A stretch of DNA of 64,000 nt from Klebsiella pneumoniae (GTDB lineage: Bacteria > Myxococcota_A > UBA796 > GCA-2862545), in assembly GCA_945861065.1 (NCBI GenBank), contig CAMASI010000010.1:1-64000 (forward strand), written 5' to 3'. Within the stretch, counting starts at the first letter, position 1. Each line of letters begins with the position of its first letter. The position numbers and the translations under genes are program-made. Below, in pieces: positions 1 through 8,180 of the stretch. The notes below the pieces were generated by a model. It worked only from the letters and a program-made list of their open reading frames with translations, did not search any database and was not told where the DNA came from.

Positions 1-2
1 GG

Positions 3-62
3 CGCATCAGCCACTTCGGTGAAGCGCTGGGTGGCAACAAGACCGGTCGCGTGGAGTCTTGA
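3..62 (+). CDS. 3' end of an unidentified gene (partial)
   Basis: The third frame is open from the window edge and reads 19 residues ending GNKTGRVES before a TGA. The other two forward frames are stopped early or look like random high-GC translation. This is probably the C-terminus of a gene that begins upstream of the window, but there is too little to identify the family. About 200 bases without a recognisable gene follow before the next gene, which points the other way. Confidence 0.4.
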   Translation, partial: RISHFGEALGGNKTGRVES

Positions 63-259
63 GCGCCGCGGCGTCCCGGCACGATGGCGGAACGCCCCGG
101 TGCGGCCGGCGCGAACACCCCATGGTAATGAATCAGATTTCGCCTTGGAGGTGGAATGATCGCGACCAGCCGGGCAAGGGAAGTGGGAGGCGTTGGCGCC
201 GTTTCCGCGGTCCGCGGAAGTCGCCCGGATGCTGCTGAACCCGTAGGCGCGAAGCGAAA

Positions 260-1189
260 CTACTGTGTGGGCGCGCAGGTCGAGACGCCCGCGCCTACGA
301 CGTCCCGGCCAGAGTCTGCCAGCGCGAACGTCATCTCGCCGTCTGCCGTGACCCGGTACACGTCCGTCGTCTTGCCCATGCCGTACTCGCGCACGAACAG
401 CCAGAACTCGCCTGCCCAGGTCGCGAACGCGAACGTGTCGATGTCACCGGCGTCGGGGAAGCCGTTCAGCCCGTACGAGACGATGGGCGGACCGCCGGCC
501 TTGTCCAGGTGGGTGAGTTCGGCTGGGCTTTCGAGCGGGAGAAAGGCCCACAGCTCGCCATCGGCGTCACCGCTCAACTCTGACTGGCTCGGGGTCGGAC
601 CGACCGGTTGGAGGGTCCACGTGGCTAGGTCGAGCGTGGCGAGGTCGGATTCGCTGGACAGGTACAGGGTGTCCTGCCAGCCGCCGGCGGCGTCGGTCGA
701 GAAGCCCATGCCGAAGTCCCCGAAGGATGCCCCTGCGTACGGTGTCTTCGAGCAGTCCATCGTGACCAGATCCACCGCAAACAGGTCGTTGTCCGAGTAG
801 CGTACGTAGGCGAATCCGTCGCGCGAGACCGCCATCGACGCAGGCGTCGCCTGGCCCGAGGAACAATCCAGCGAGCCGAGCGCCGTGAAGTCCAGCGTCA
901 ACGGGTCGAAGAGGTAGAGCTTCTGCAGCGCTCGGTCGATGACGTAGATCAGATCGGAGGTATCGGCGCAGTCGTCGGCTGGTGGCTCCTCCGCCGGGAT
1001 GGTGGGCTCGTCGGGCGGCTCCTCCGCGGGTGGTACGTCGACCGGCTCGGTGGGGTCCACGGGGTCTTCGACGGCGTCCGTGGGCGTGTCATCGACGCTC
1101 ACGCCATCGGGAGGCGCGGCGGAGCGGTCGAAGCCGTACTCGGAGCAGCCGACGGGGGTGACGAGCGCGAGGAGGACAAAGGCCTTCAT
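260..1189 (-). CDS. Putative lipoprotein, beta-propeller-like
   Basis: The product has 309 residues. It begins with a short lysine-containing signal peptide and a lipobox (TPVGC, Cys about residue 15), so it should be lipidated and exported. A Pro/Glu/Asp-rich linker (about residues 20-75) follows, which probably holds the domain away from the membrane. The rest contains repeated short beta-type segments such as LYLFDPLTLDF, LATLDLATWTL and LTHLDKAGG, the style of YncE/WD-like propellers. Paired cysteines suggest disulfides in the exported domain. No catalytic motif was recognised. The start is an ATG immediately before the signal peptide. Function is unknown. It stands alone, convergent with the partial gene at the window start. 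Confidence 0.75.
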   Translation of the reverse strand: MKAFVLLALVTPVGCSEYGFDRSAAPPDGVSVDDTPTDAVEDPVDPTEPVDVPPAEEPPDEPTIPAEEPPADDCADTSDLIYVIDRALQKLYLFDPLTLDFTALGSLDCSSGQATPASMAVSRDGFAYVRYSDNDLFAVDLVTMDCSKTPYAGASFGDFGMGFSTDAAGGWQDTLYLSSESDLATLDLATWTLQPVGPTPSQSELSGDADGELWAFLPLESPAELTHLDKAGGPPIVSYGLNGFPDAGDIDTFAFATWAGEFWLFVREYGMGKTTDVYRVTADGEMTFALADSGRDVVGAGVSTCAPTQ

Positions 1190-1261
1190 GGGAACCCCAG
1201 ACAGCCGGGACTCTATGGCAGGCTACACCGCAGAAAAAGCGAAATGTTCCGCACAGACTCG

Positions 1262-2161
1262 TCAGGAAGTTTGATGTAAGAGCGCCGCGAGCAGACGCCG
1301 GCCGGCGCGACCGGGCGGCGCGGACGCCCGGTAGAACAAGCGAGGATGGTAGACCCACGACGCGCGCCCGTCGACGGCGAAGGGGACGAGGTCGCCGCGC
1401 GCGAGGTCGTCCTCGATGAGGTGCCGCGGAATCCAACCGAAACCGGCGCCGTGGAGGAGGGCGAGGCGCTTGCCGTGGAAGTCGCCGACGTGAATGACGT
1501 GGCGGCTGCCGAGGAAGGACCCCTTGGGGACGCGGTTGTAGCGCGGTGACGAGTCTCGGACGACGAACTCGGGGACGTCGGCGAGGTCCGCCCGTGACGG
1601 TTGCTCTAGCCGGCTCAGGGTGTGATTCCGCGCCACGACGAGGTCGAAGGGCAGGTCCGGCAGGTCATGGACGACCAACGCGGTGGTGTCCTCTCCGGGG
1701 TCAAAGCCGAGGTGCAAGCCGAGTTGGGCGGCATCGGCCTCGAAGCGGTCCGTCACGCCCTCTTGGTACTCAACATCGAGCCGAAACTGCGTGGGCATCC
1801 CCTCGGCCATGATCGTTTGAAGCGCCCGCGTGACCGGCGTGAGCGGCAAGGCGCCATCGAGAACGATGTGGACGGTGGGCTCCCAGTCCTCGCGCAATTC
1901 GGCGGCGAGGTGGTCGAGCCCGCGGGCGCCTTCGAGCACGCGCCGCCCCGTCTGGAGCATACGTTGGCCTGCCGGGTTGAGTCGGACGTTGCGGCCCTCT
2001 CTATGGAACAGCGGGACGCCGACTGCGTCTTCGAGCCCTCGCATCGTGTAGCTGATGGCCGACGGGACGCGGTGGAGGTGGGAGGCGGCGGCTGCGAACG
2101 AGCCGAGGCGGGAGACGGCGTCGAGCACGAGGAGCTGATCGAGGGTGAATGGCGGGCGGAT
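1262..2161 (-). CDS. LysR-family transcriptional regulator, non-canonical start
   Basis: The N-terminal winged helix-turn-helix is clear: SFAAAASHLHRVPSAISYTM is the recognition region, followed by LEDAVGVPLFHREGR and RLNPAG. The remainder looks like the usual periplasmic-binding-protein-like effector domain. The first conventional codon is a GTG at 2128, but starting there removes the conserved first helix. The same frame continues upstream as PFTLDQLLVLDAV, exactly what the family has, and contains no ATG, GTG or TTG before the preceding stop. An ATC codon at 2161, three bases after GGGGAGGG, is the best available start, so 2161 is given here. Alternatives are the shorter GTG start, or a gene whose start was lost when the adjacent truncated gene was rearranged. 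The target is unknown; no typical divergent partner operon is visible. Confidence 0.75.
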   Translation of the reverse strand: MRPPFTLDQLLVLDAVSRLGSFAAAASHLHRVPSAISYTMRGLEDAVGVPLFHREGRNVRLNPAGQRMLQTGRRVLEGARGLDHLAAELREDWEPTVHIVLDGALPLTPVTRALQTIMAEGMPTQFRLDVEYQEGVTDRFEADAAQLGLHLGFDPGEDTTALVVHDLPDLPFDLVVARNHTLSRLEQPSRADLADVPEFVVRDSSPRYNRVPKGSFLGSRHVIHVGDFHGKRLALLHGAGFGWIPRHLIEDDLARGDLVPFAVDGRASWVYHPRLFYRASAPPGRAGRRLLAALLHQTS

Positions 2162-2218
2162 GGGCCCTCCCCGGAGCCCGGTACCTCGGCGTTCGCCGCG
2201 TCGCTGGTTCGGCTTGAT

Positions 2219-2458
2219 TCAGAAGAGGACCGTTGTACGAAACGTGCCGGAGATGGCGACCGCGTCGTAGGTCAGCACGTCGGTGAGCGTGGCGGTGAAC
2301 GTTGCTTCGACCGGGTCGCCGACGACGCCGGCGATGGCGTCGAACGACAACGCGCAGTCAGCGGCCCCGAATGAGTAGAAAAACTGAGCGCCGTCCTCGG
2401 TCCAGGACATCACGTTGGGTGGGGTGCAGTCCGCGCTGCCGCTGGGTGCGCGCTCCAA
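2219..2458 (-). pseudogene. C-terminal remnant of a secreted/lipoprotein gene
   Basis: About 79 residues ending with beta-strand-like segments (DPVEATFTATLTDVL, AISGTFRTTVLF) are open on the minus strand. They read like the C-terminal strand-rich domain of an exported protein, with two Cys residues that could form a disulfide. There is no signal peptide, and the frame is closed by a TGA just upstream of the first usable codon (a TTG at 2458). The upstream side runs directly into the sense strand of a different truncated gene. I therefore call it an amputated gene rather than a functional small one. The identity of the parent protein is unknown. Confidence 0.55.
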
Positions 2459-2460
2459 TC

Positions 2461-2742
2461 GGGGCCGTCACCCGCGAGCAGCTGCCGGACATCGTGCACT
2501 GGCTCGTGGTGGACGTCCATTTGGCGGCGCCCGTCGCGGTGGCCTCGGTACGGCGCCTCGTGCCTCGGTGGCGGAAGTTCTTGCGGGGCGTCGTCCTGAC
2601 CGCAAGACTCAATGACGACACCGTGCTGAGCAAGCTCGATTCGTTACGATCGGAGCTCACGCAATGGGGGTTTCCAACGGTTCGCGTGGTTCACCTGCCC
2701 GCGCATGGTCGGGAAGTTGCGATTGTAGCCTGGCCGAGGTGA
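2461..2742 (+). pseudogene. C-terminal remnant of a FtsJ/RlmM-like methyltransferase
   Basis: The in-frame text DIVHWLVVDVHLAAPVAVAS, then WRKFLRGVVLTARLNDD and REVAIVAWPR, reads like the last third of an FtsJ-fold 2'-O-ribose methyltransferase of the RlmM type: a WL(V/C)xD strand, a K-tetrad-like LKL/LTAR strand, and a final basic beta strand. The N-terminal two thirds, including the SAM-binding motif, are absent. Upstream in-frame residues are Arg-rich shadow translation of the opposite-strand remnant. The assignment is by remembered family pattern and is tentative. It abuts the neighbouring remnant head to head, as expected for a deletion or inversion junction. Confidence 0.5.
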
Positions 2743-2749
2743 CGAATTT

Positions 2750-3712
2750 GTGGGCCGACGGTGTCCGCGTGGGGTGGTAAGCGATGTGGGGGTGACGGTG
2801 CGCCTAGTTCTTGGGATGAGCGTTTTTGCGTTGATTGGCTGCTCCTCACCGGAGCCTGAGGACGGCGCAACCGACGAGCCCGAGCCGCCAGCACAGAGCG
2901 GGGCTGGCGGTGTCGGCGGAAGCGGCGGTACGGTCGGCTCGGGCGGGACGGGGGGCGCGGGCGGCCTGACCGGAACAGAGACCGGCTGTGGCTTGGGCGA
3001 GATGGACCTCGGTGCGGGTTGCGTCGCTGTGGACACGGTGCTCGGCACGTACCTGCACGCAAATTCGGCGGGCGGAGGCTTGTCTATATGGGCACAACTC
3101 TTACAGGGCCACCGTCTCGCCGCGGGATGGACACTGGCAGGTGGCTACGATGTCGCGTTGTCGGTCGGCGACTGCGTGATGCAAATCCCAGGCTACGGTG
3201 TGTCGCCCACGGGCCCGGCGGGCACCCTTGTGGTCGAGGGACCCATCGGCGGCCCTTTGATGACGTCGACCCTGGAACCCCAACAGACCATCGGCAACGA
3301 CCCGTTTCTAGTCCCTGGTGATCCGATGACAATGACGCTTTCTGCGCCGGATCTCGTCACGGCCGTTCTTGCGAGCGTCGCACCGGTCACCCCGATTCCG
3401 GACGAACTGGTTGTGTCACTGGTACCCGGCGAAGCGTGGGCCCTTGGCTGGACACCGGGCAATCGGGCAGATGTCGAACTGACCGTCACAGTCACGGGGG
3501 TGAGCGGCACCGATGTCGCCGTCATCGGCTGCAGCGTCGCCGACAGCGGGGCGACGGTGATTCCGGCGGCCTTGACCGAAAATATCGACTTCGAGGTCTC
3601 CTATACTGGCGTCATTGTGGCTTATTCGGACAGGCTCCATGTGGAGGATCCGGTCGCGCAACAGGTGGTCGAGTTGGTGATGACCTACGCCGGAGTCACG
3701 CAGACCTACTGA
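2750..3712 (+). CDS. Putative lipoprotein with Gly/Ser linker
   Basis: The product is about 320 residues. A signal sequence ends in the lipobox ALIGC followed by SSPEPEDG. A Gly/Ser/Thr-rich flexible linker comes next (GGVGGSGGTVGSGGTGG), then a roughly 240-residue strand-rich exported domain with Cys pairs (TGCGLGEMD...GCVAVD, VGDCVMQI, VIGCSVADSG). The GTG at 2750 has a well spaced GAGGTG upstream and gives a long n-region. GTG codons at 2786, 2792 and 2798 would give a more usual signal length, so the exact start is uncertain. No enzyme motif was recognised. Its stop lies two bases from the end of the facing ABC remnant. Confidence 0.75.
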   Translation: MGRRCPRGVVSDVGVTVRLVLGMSVFALIGCSSPEPEDGATDEPEPPAQSGAGGVGGSGGTVGSGGTGGAGGLTGTETGCGLGEMDLGAGCVAVDTVLGTYLHANSAGGGLSIWAQLLQGHRLAAGWTLAGGYDVALSVGDCVMQIPGYGVSPTGPAGTLVVEGPIGGPLMTSTLEPQQTIGNDPFLVPGDPMTMTLSAPDLVTAVLASVAPVTPIPDELVVSLVPGEAWALGWTPGNRADVELTVTVTGVSGTDVAVIGCSVADSGATVIPAALTENIDFEVSYTGVIVAYSDRLHVEDPVAQQVVELVMTYAGVTQTY

Positions 3713-3713
3713 A

Positions 3714-4205
3714 TCAGCTGATGCGACCGCGTACCAGGCGCACGACCCGATGAACGCCACCGATCATCGTCGGGTGTTGGGAGGCGACTACCAGCGCGGT
3801 GCCTCGCTGCTCGACCACGCGAAGCAGGACGGTGGCGAACGCCTCGGCCTCTGTCGCCGAGAGACCCCGAGTGGGGTCGTCCATCAATAGTGCGGCGGGC
3901 TTTGAGGCCAGTGCTCGGGCGACGGCGCGTTTTCGTCCGATGGCGACGCTGGACTCCGGAGCGCCCGTCTGAAACTCTTCCAACGCCGCGATTCCGTACG
4001 GCCCGAGCAGGTTGACATCCTGTGATTCGGTCAGGCCGGGTGCGGCTGTGGCGCCCGGGCGGACGTAGCCGACCGTTTTGCATCGGGAGGCGCGCCGTTC
4101 CTCAGGCGTGAGGCCGGCGACGGCCACGCCGTCCCAACACACCGTGCCCTCGTCGGGGCTGTCAAAGCCGGCTGTCCGTGGCCTACGAGTCCTTCTAGGC
4201 GCCAA
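3714..4205 (-). pseudogene. N-terminally truncated ABC transporter ATPase (LolD/MacB-like)
   Basis: The segment keeps the middle and end of an ABC ATPase: DSPDEGTVCWDG, a Q-loop area rewritten to VGYVRPGAT, a Walker B strand ALLMDDPTRGLS, a D-loop and a QH switch (VVASQHPT). The Walker A half is missing, because the open frame begins with Arg-rich non-homologous residues right before DSPDEG. The signature motif LSGGQ is degraded to ESSVAIGRKRAVARAL. The glutamate after Walker B is Asp-Pro rather than Glu-Pro. Lacking the P-loop, it should not hydrolyse ATP. It is most like lipoprotein-release ATPases. A further short minus-strand open end (about 4225-4305, ending EVKGDRIR) may be another scrap of the same decayed locus. 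Confidence 0.7.
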
Positions 4206-4300
4206 TCCCCGCTCAAGAACCGCCTCAGCGTATTCGGTCGCCCTTCACCTCGAGGTGCGCGAGGCCGTCCTCCTGCGCCTCGAACCGGCGCCGAACGCGC

Positions 4301-5461
4301 TCAGTCCAAGTTCGTGGCGTAGTCTAAGCGCTTGACATAGCGAACCAGCCCAGGCAACGCCGCCGCCACGCGACCCGCCACAAAGCCATCGCCATACAGC
4401 GTGCTCGGCGCGAAACGTCCGACTGCCCGATGGGCCGCCAGCGCCCCTAGAATCTCCGACCGCACACAGTCCACGCGGGTCACGTGTTTGTCCCACTCAC
4501 GGCCGTCCTGTCTTGCCCCCACCAATACCACCGGCGTCCCAAAAAAACTCGCATCCCGCACAAAACTAGAACTATTGCCAATCGCCACGGACGCAGCCCC
4601 CAACACCCGCAAGTAATCGTCCGGAGTAAAATTGGTCACCAGCCGAAGCCAATCGGGTTGTTCCCGATCTCGAAACTGGCGAATTACCTTCGACAAGGCG
4701 CTACTGCCGGCGTCGATATTCGGCCACATCAGCACGGTGGGGACAGCCTCTACGGACAACGCGTCCAACAGCGTCGTCATCTGTTCGCGCTCGCTGCCGT
4801 ACCCGGTCGTGTCGGGGTGAAATACCACCAAACGAAAGGGTTTGGCCGGATCAATGTGGGCCCCAGACCCGTGCCCGTTGAGCACTTCCGGCAACAACGC
4901 TCGGTCGATCAACCTGGCAAGGTCGCTGCTCGGGCACCCGACCGTCAGAATGCTGTCGCGACGCTCCCCCATTCGAACCAAGTACTCCGCCGAACGCATG
5001 GTGGCGGGCACATGCCAATGCGCAAATTTGGTGATGGCATGCCTCGCCGACTCGTCGACCGAACCGGACACCTCGCCGCCCTGCAGGTGAACGATACAAC
5101 AATTCATATACGCGGCGGCCAGCGTGGCGCCGAGTGCTTCGTAGCGGTCTCCGATGACGACAACGACATCTGGCGAGAGCCGACGCAATTCGTTCGCAAA
5201 CTCGAGAATCGACAGGCCGACCGACTTCGCCATCGTCACTGGCGTACTGCCGTCCAACTCGATGTACACCTCGCCAGCGACGTTGAAGCCGTCGTCTGTC
5301 ACGACCCGTACCGGTCGGTCAAATCGCTCGAGCACCATCGACCCGCCACAAACGACGAACTGTTCCAAATCGTCGCGCGCGCGAATCGCCTCCATCACAG
5401 GCTTGAGTCGCCCATAATTTGCCCGATCCACCAACAGCGTCGCCACCTTCGTCACAGCCAT
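4301..5461 (-). CDS. neuC: UDP-N-acetylglucosamine 2-epimerase (hydrolysing), NeuC type
   Basis: The product has 386 residues, the normal length for this family. It starts MAVTKVATLLVDRANYGRL and contains VVVIGDRYEALGATLAA, IVHLQGGEVSGSVDESARHAITK, the late phosphate-binding region FTPDDYLRVLGAASVAIGNSSS, and GTPVVLVGARQDGRE. These are hallmark positions of NeuC/NnaA-type GT-B-fold epimerases, which convert UDP-GlcNAc to ManNAc plus UDP for sialic or nonulosonic acid synthesis. The family assignment is strong; the exact sugar is inference. No synthase (NeuB) or CMP-transferase (NeuA) gene lies nearby, so this is an orphan in a zone of broken genes. The ATG at 5461 gives the canonical N-terminus. 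The frame stays open far upstream only as a shadow of the next gene. Confidence 0.9.
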   Translation of the reverse strand: MAVTKVATLLVDRANYGRLKPVMEAIRARDDLEQFVVCGGSMVLERFDRPVRVVTDDGFNVAGEVYIELDGSTPVTMAKSVGLSILEFANELRRLSPDVVVVIGDRYEALGATLAAAYMNCCIVHLQGGEVSGSVDESARHAITKFAHWHVPATMRSAEYLVRMGERRDSILTVGCPSSDLARLIDRALLPEVLNGHGSGAHIDPAKPFRLVVFHPDTTGYGSEREQMTTLLDALSVEAVPTVLMWPNIDAGSSALSKVIRQFRDREQPDWLRLVTNFTPDDYLRVLGAASVAIGNSSSFVRDASFFGTPVVLVGARQDGREWDKHVTRVDCVRSEILGALAAHRAVGRFAPSTLYGDGFVAGRVAAALPGLVRYVKRLDYATNLD

Positions 5462-5539
5462 GAACCGCCATCCCCGCGATTGTGTCGATAACAGCAACGG
5501 TGTCGTGCCCGCGCCGTGCCGACCGGCTACCCCGACGCC

Positions 5540-7822
5540 ATGTGGTTTGTAACCTTCGTGGCGTTTGCAGTTGCGGCAGACGACGCCGACTTTAGTTCTC
5601 TCCCAGAGTCGGCGACCGTCACGCCGATAGAACCCGACGGGAAACCTCACCCAGTCACAGCGCGTCTGCTCACCGACGTTTCTTCGCTCCAGCCCGGAAG
5701 CAGAGCCAGGATCGCGGTCAAGCTCGAGCAGGCGCCGGGTTGGCACACGTACTGGAAGTCGCCAGGCGGCATCGGACAGCCCACCGAAATCACGTGGACG
5801 CTGCCGGACCCGCTTTCGGCCCAACCCTACCAATACCCGACACCCGAACGTTTCGTGCAAGACGACATCGTGTCCTACGGCTACGAACACGGCGTCTTGT
5901 TGGTTTCGGACCTCATCGTGCCCGCCGACCTGACGGCGGGCAAGCTCACCCTCGCGGCCCACGTGCAATGGCTCGTGTGCAACACGACCTGTCGCCCTGG
6001 GGAAGCCGACCTCGTGCTGGCCATCGACGCAGGCCCATCCGCGCCAACACCCACGCCGTGGGCCCGTTTGTTCGACGAAGCCGCCGCCCAACAGCCTCTG
6101 GCAGCCGTACCCGGGCTGGAGGTGGAGACGGCGCTAAACGTTGCCGCTCTGACACCCGGGGCGCCCTTTCAGATGGCCATCCACCTTCGGTGGGCGGACG
6201 GCCACCCCATGCCCGCCCCTTCCGCGGAGGTCTGGCCGCAGTTCGCCCCGCTCGTGCTGTCCTACGACGCCGAAGTGGCGGAAACGCGACTTGTCGCGAC
6301 CCCCAACGGAGGCCTGCTAGCCATCCTGTCGGGAACGGCTTTCGAGCCAGATCCGTTGCCGACCACCGATCGACTTGGCGGCCTGTTCCAGGTCGAGGAT
6401 GGGGGGAAAACCATCGTCACGGAGATTAGCGCGCCCCTGCCGTGGCGCCCGGTCGGGACACCGTCGCAGGCGCCTCTCTCGCCGTTGTTTGCCCTGGCCG
6501 GCGCGACCCCCGGCGACGCCGCTAGCGGTGTGGCCTCCGTTCAGGTGCCCGAGGCCGCCCCGCTCTCCTTCGCCATGAATCTGCTTTGGGCCTTCATCGG
6601 CGGCCTGCTGCTCAACATCATGCCCTGTGTCTTGCCGGTTCTCACGCTCAAATTGTACGGGCTCATCGAGCAGTCCGACATCACGGTCGCTGACCAACGC
6701 CGCGCGGGCATTGCCTACACCAGCGGAATCGTGGCATCGTTTTGGCTGCTCGCGATTGCCGTCGTCCTCCTTCGTTCGATGCTCGGTGTTCAGGTAGACT
6801 GGGGCTTTCAATTCCAGTTCCCGCCCTACGTGGCTGCCCTCGCCACAGTGGTCTTTCTGTTCGGCCTGTCGCTGTTTGGGGTGTTCGAAATTCCCGCCTT
6901 TGGTGCATCGTCGGCGGGCGCCGCAACGGAAAAAGAAGGGGTGCTGGGCTATTTCTTCACTGGCGTGTTCGCGACGCTGCTGGCAACGCCCTGTTCCGCC
7001 CCATTTCTCGGGACCGCCGTCGCTTTCGCCTTCGCGAGCCCGGCATTCGAACTGGTGACTCTGTTTTCGTTCATTGGATTTGGCCTCGCAGCACCCTTTT
7101 TATTCGTCGCGTTCGTGCCCGCCGCTTACCGCCTGCTTCCGCGACCCGGCGCGTGGATGGAGGCATTCAAGCAGTTGCTGGGCTTCTCGCTCATCGCCAC
7201 CACAGTTTGGTTGGTGGACGTGCTAGGTGCTCAGGTCGGCGCCGACGGCACCACCGGTTTTCTCGGCTTCCTGATATTTGCCGGCATGGCAGCCTGGGGT
7301 TTCGGACGTTGGGGTGGCGTTGGGGCAACTGGCATGGAGCAGCTGCGGGCCTTCGTCGTCGCAGCGCTGGTGATGGCAGGCGGTGGCTGGTGGTTACTCG
7401 ACCTCGATCTCGCCCCCGCAGAGACCTGTGACAAACCCACCCAAACCGACGTGGATTGGTCCCAGGGTCATATTCCTTGGCAACCCTTTTCGGAGAAGGC
7501 GATCGTCGCCCTCGCGTCCAAACCGGTGTTCGTAGACTTTACGGCCGACTGGTGCCTCACCTGCAAGATCAACGAACGCGCGATCCTCGAAACGCAGACC
7601 GTTCGTGACAAGCTGGAAGCGTGCGGCGTGGTGCCGCTCAAGGCCGACTGGACACGTCGTGACGACGAAATCACGGCATGGCTTCATCGCTTCGGTCGTG
7701 CCGGTGTTCCATTCTACCTCGTAATTCCCGCAAATGGGGGTACGGCCATCCCGTTGCCTGAGGTGATTACACCGCTCCTGGTGACCGCAGCCATCGACCA
7801 GGCCTGCGTCGTCACCCCCTGA
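5540..7822 (+). CDS. DsbD/ScsB-like thiol:disulfide interchange protein
   Basis: The product is 760 residues and starts at an ATG followed by a signal peptide (MWFVTFVAFAVA). Residues about 20-330 form the periplasmic DsbD-N/ScsB-type beta domain, with WHTYWKSPGGIGQPTEI and VQWLVCNTTCRPG (a CxxxC pair). From about residue 345 a multi-pass membrane region carries the two paired cysteines of the transporter: MPCVLPVL (Cys 363) and ATPCSAPF (Cys 485). The C-terminal thioredoxin-like domain has DWCLTCK (Cys 672/675). All three modules for passing electrons from cytoplasmic thioredoxin to periplasmic substrates are present. Length and order fit ScsB/DsbD-family proteins. No cytochrome c maturation or other scs gene is adjacent. 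Confidence 0.92.
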   Translation: MWFVTFVAFAVAADDADFSSLPESATVTPIEPDGKPHPVTARLLTDVSSLQPGSRARIAVKLEQAPGWHTYWKSPGGIGQPTEITWTLPDPLSAQPYQYPTPERFVQDDIVSYGYEHGVLLVSDLIVPADLTAGKLTLAAHVQWLVCNTTCRPGEADLVLAIDAGPSAPTPTPWARLFDEAAAQQPLAAVPGLEVETALNVAALTPGAPFQMAIHLRWADGHPMPAPSAEVWPQFAPLVLSYDAEVAETRLVATPNGGLLAILSGTAFEPDPLPTTDRLGGLFQVEDGGKTIVTEISAPLPWRPVGTPSQAPLSPLFALAGATPGDAASGVASVQVPEAAPLSFAMNLLWAFIGGLLLNIMPCVLPVLTLKLYGLIEQSDITVADQRRAGIAYTSGIVASFWLLAIAVVLLRSMLGVQVDWGFQFQFPPYVAALATVVFLFGLSLFGVFEIPAFGASSAGAATEKEGVLGYFFTGVFATLLATPCSAPFLGTAVAFAFASPAFELVTLFSFIGFGLAAPFLFVAFVPAAYRLLPRPGAWMEAFKQLLGFSLIATTVWLVDVLGAQVGADGTTGFLGFLIFAGMAAWGFGRWGGVGATGMEQLRAFVVAALVMAGGGWWLLDLDLAPAETCDKPTQTDVDWSQGHIPWQPFSEKAIVALASKPVFVDFTADWCLTCKINERAILETQTVRDKLEACGVVPLKADWTRRDDEITAWLHRFGRAGVPFYLVIPANGGTAIPLPEVITPLLVTAAIDQACVVTP

Positions 7823-7877
7823 TTTCCGTTGACTGGGACCGATCCACGCGCTCCATTAGATGCGAGGATCCCCCACC

Positions 7878-8168
7878 ATGCGCAACACACCGAAAAACCT
7901 GCGCGCACCACGAACCGAACGGGGGGCGACCGCGATTGAGTATGCGCTCATCGCAGCCCTGATCGGCGTCGTCATTATCGGGGGCCTCACATCGTTGGGA
8001 ATCTCCATTTCTGCGACCTACAGCACCGTGACAAGCTCCATTCAGGTGCTGGGCTCCACGGCTGGCGGCGGCGTAGCCGGGGGCGGCGGCAGCAGCGTCG
8101 GGGGTGGCGGCCTCGGCGGAGCCGCCTCGGGCGGTTCAGGCATGGGCGGTTCGTTCTTCGGACCGTGA
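7878..8168 (+). CDS. Flp-family type IVb pilin with Gly-rich tail
   Basis: The product is about 96 residues from the ATG at 7878; an in-frame ATG at 7860 is less likely. RTERGATAIEYALIAALIGV is the classic Flp prepilin pattern: a basic leader, a Gly-Ala cleavage area, Glu at mature +5, Tyr at +6 and a hydrophobic helix. After about residue 60 the protein becomes a glycine/serine-rich tail (GGGVAGGGGSSVGGGG) of roughly 35 residues, longer than in typical Flp pilins. Known Flp pilins form Tad pili and need TadV/CpaA peptidase, TadA ATPase, RcpA and TadBC. None of these is in the window, so the assembly machinery must lie elsewhere or the gene is an orphan. Confidence 0.9.
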   Translation: MRNTPKNLRAPRTERGATAIEYALIAALIGVVIIGGLTSLGISISATYSTVTSSIQVLGSTAGGGVAGGGGSSVGGGGLGGAASGGSGMGGSFFGP

Positions 8169-8180
8169 GCGGTGTCCGGC

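Noticed and set aside
1622-2374. A 250-residue plus-strand frame
   Set aside because: It is antisense to a clear LysR gene and has no family pattern.
4301-6091. A 596-residue minus-strand frame covering neuC and the dsbD start
   Set aside because: Residues before the ATG at 5461 are Arg/Gly-rich shadow text opposite the DsbD-like gene; NeuC starts at 5461.
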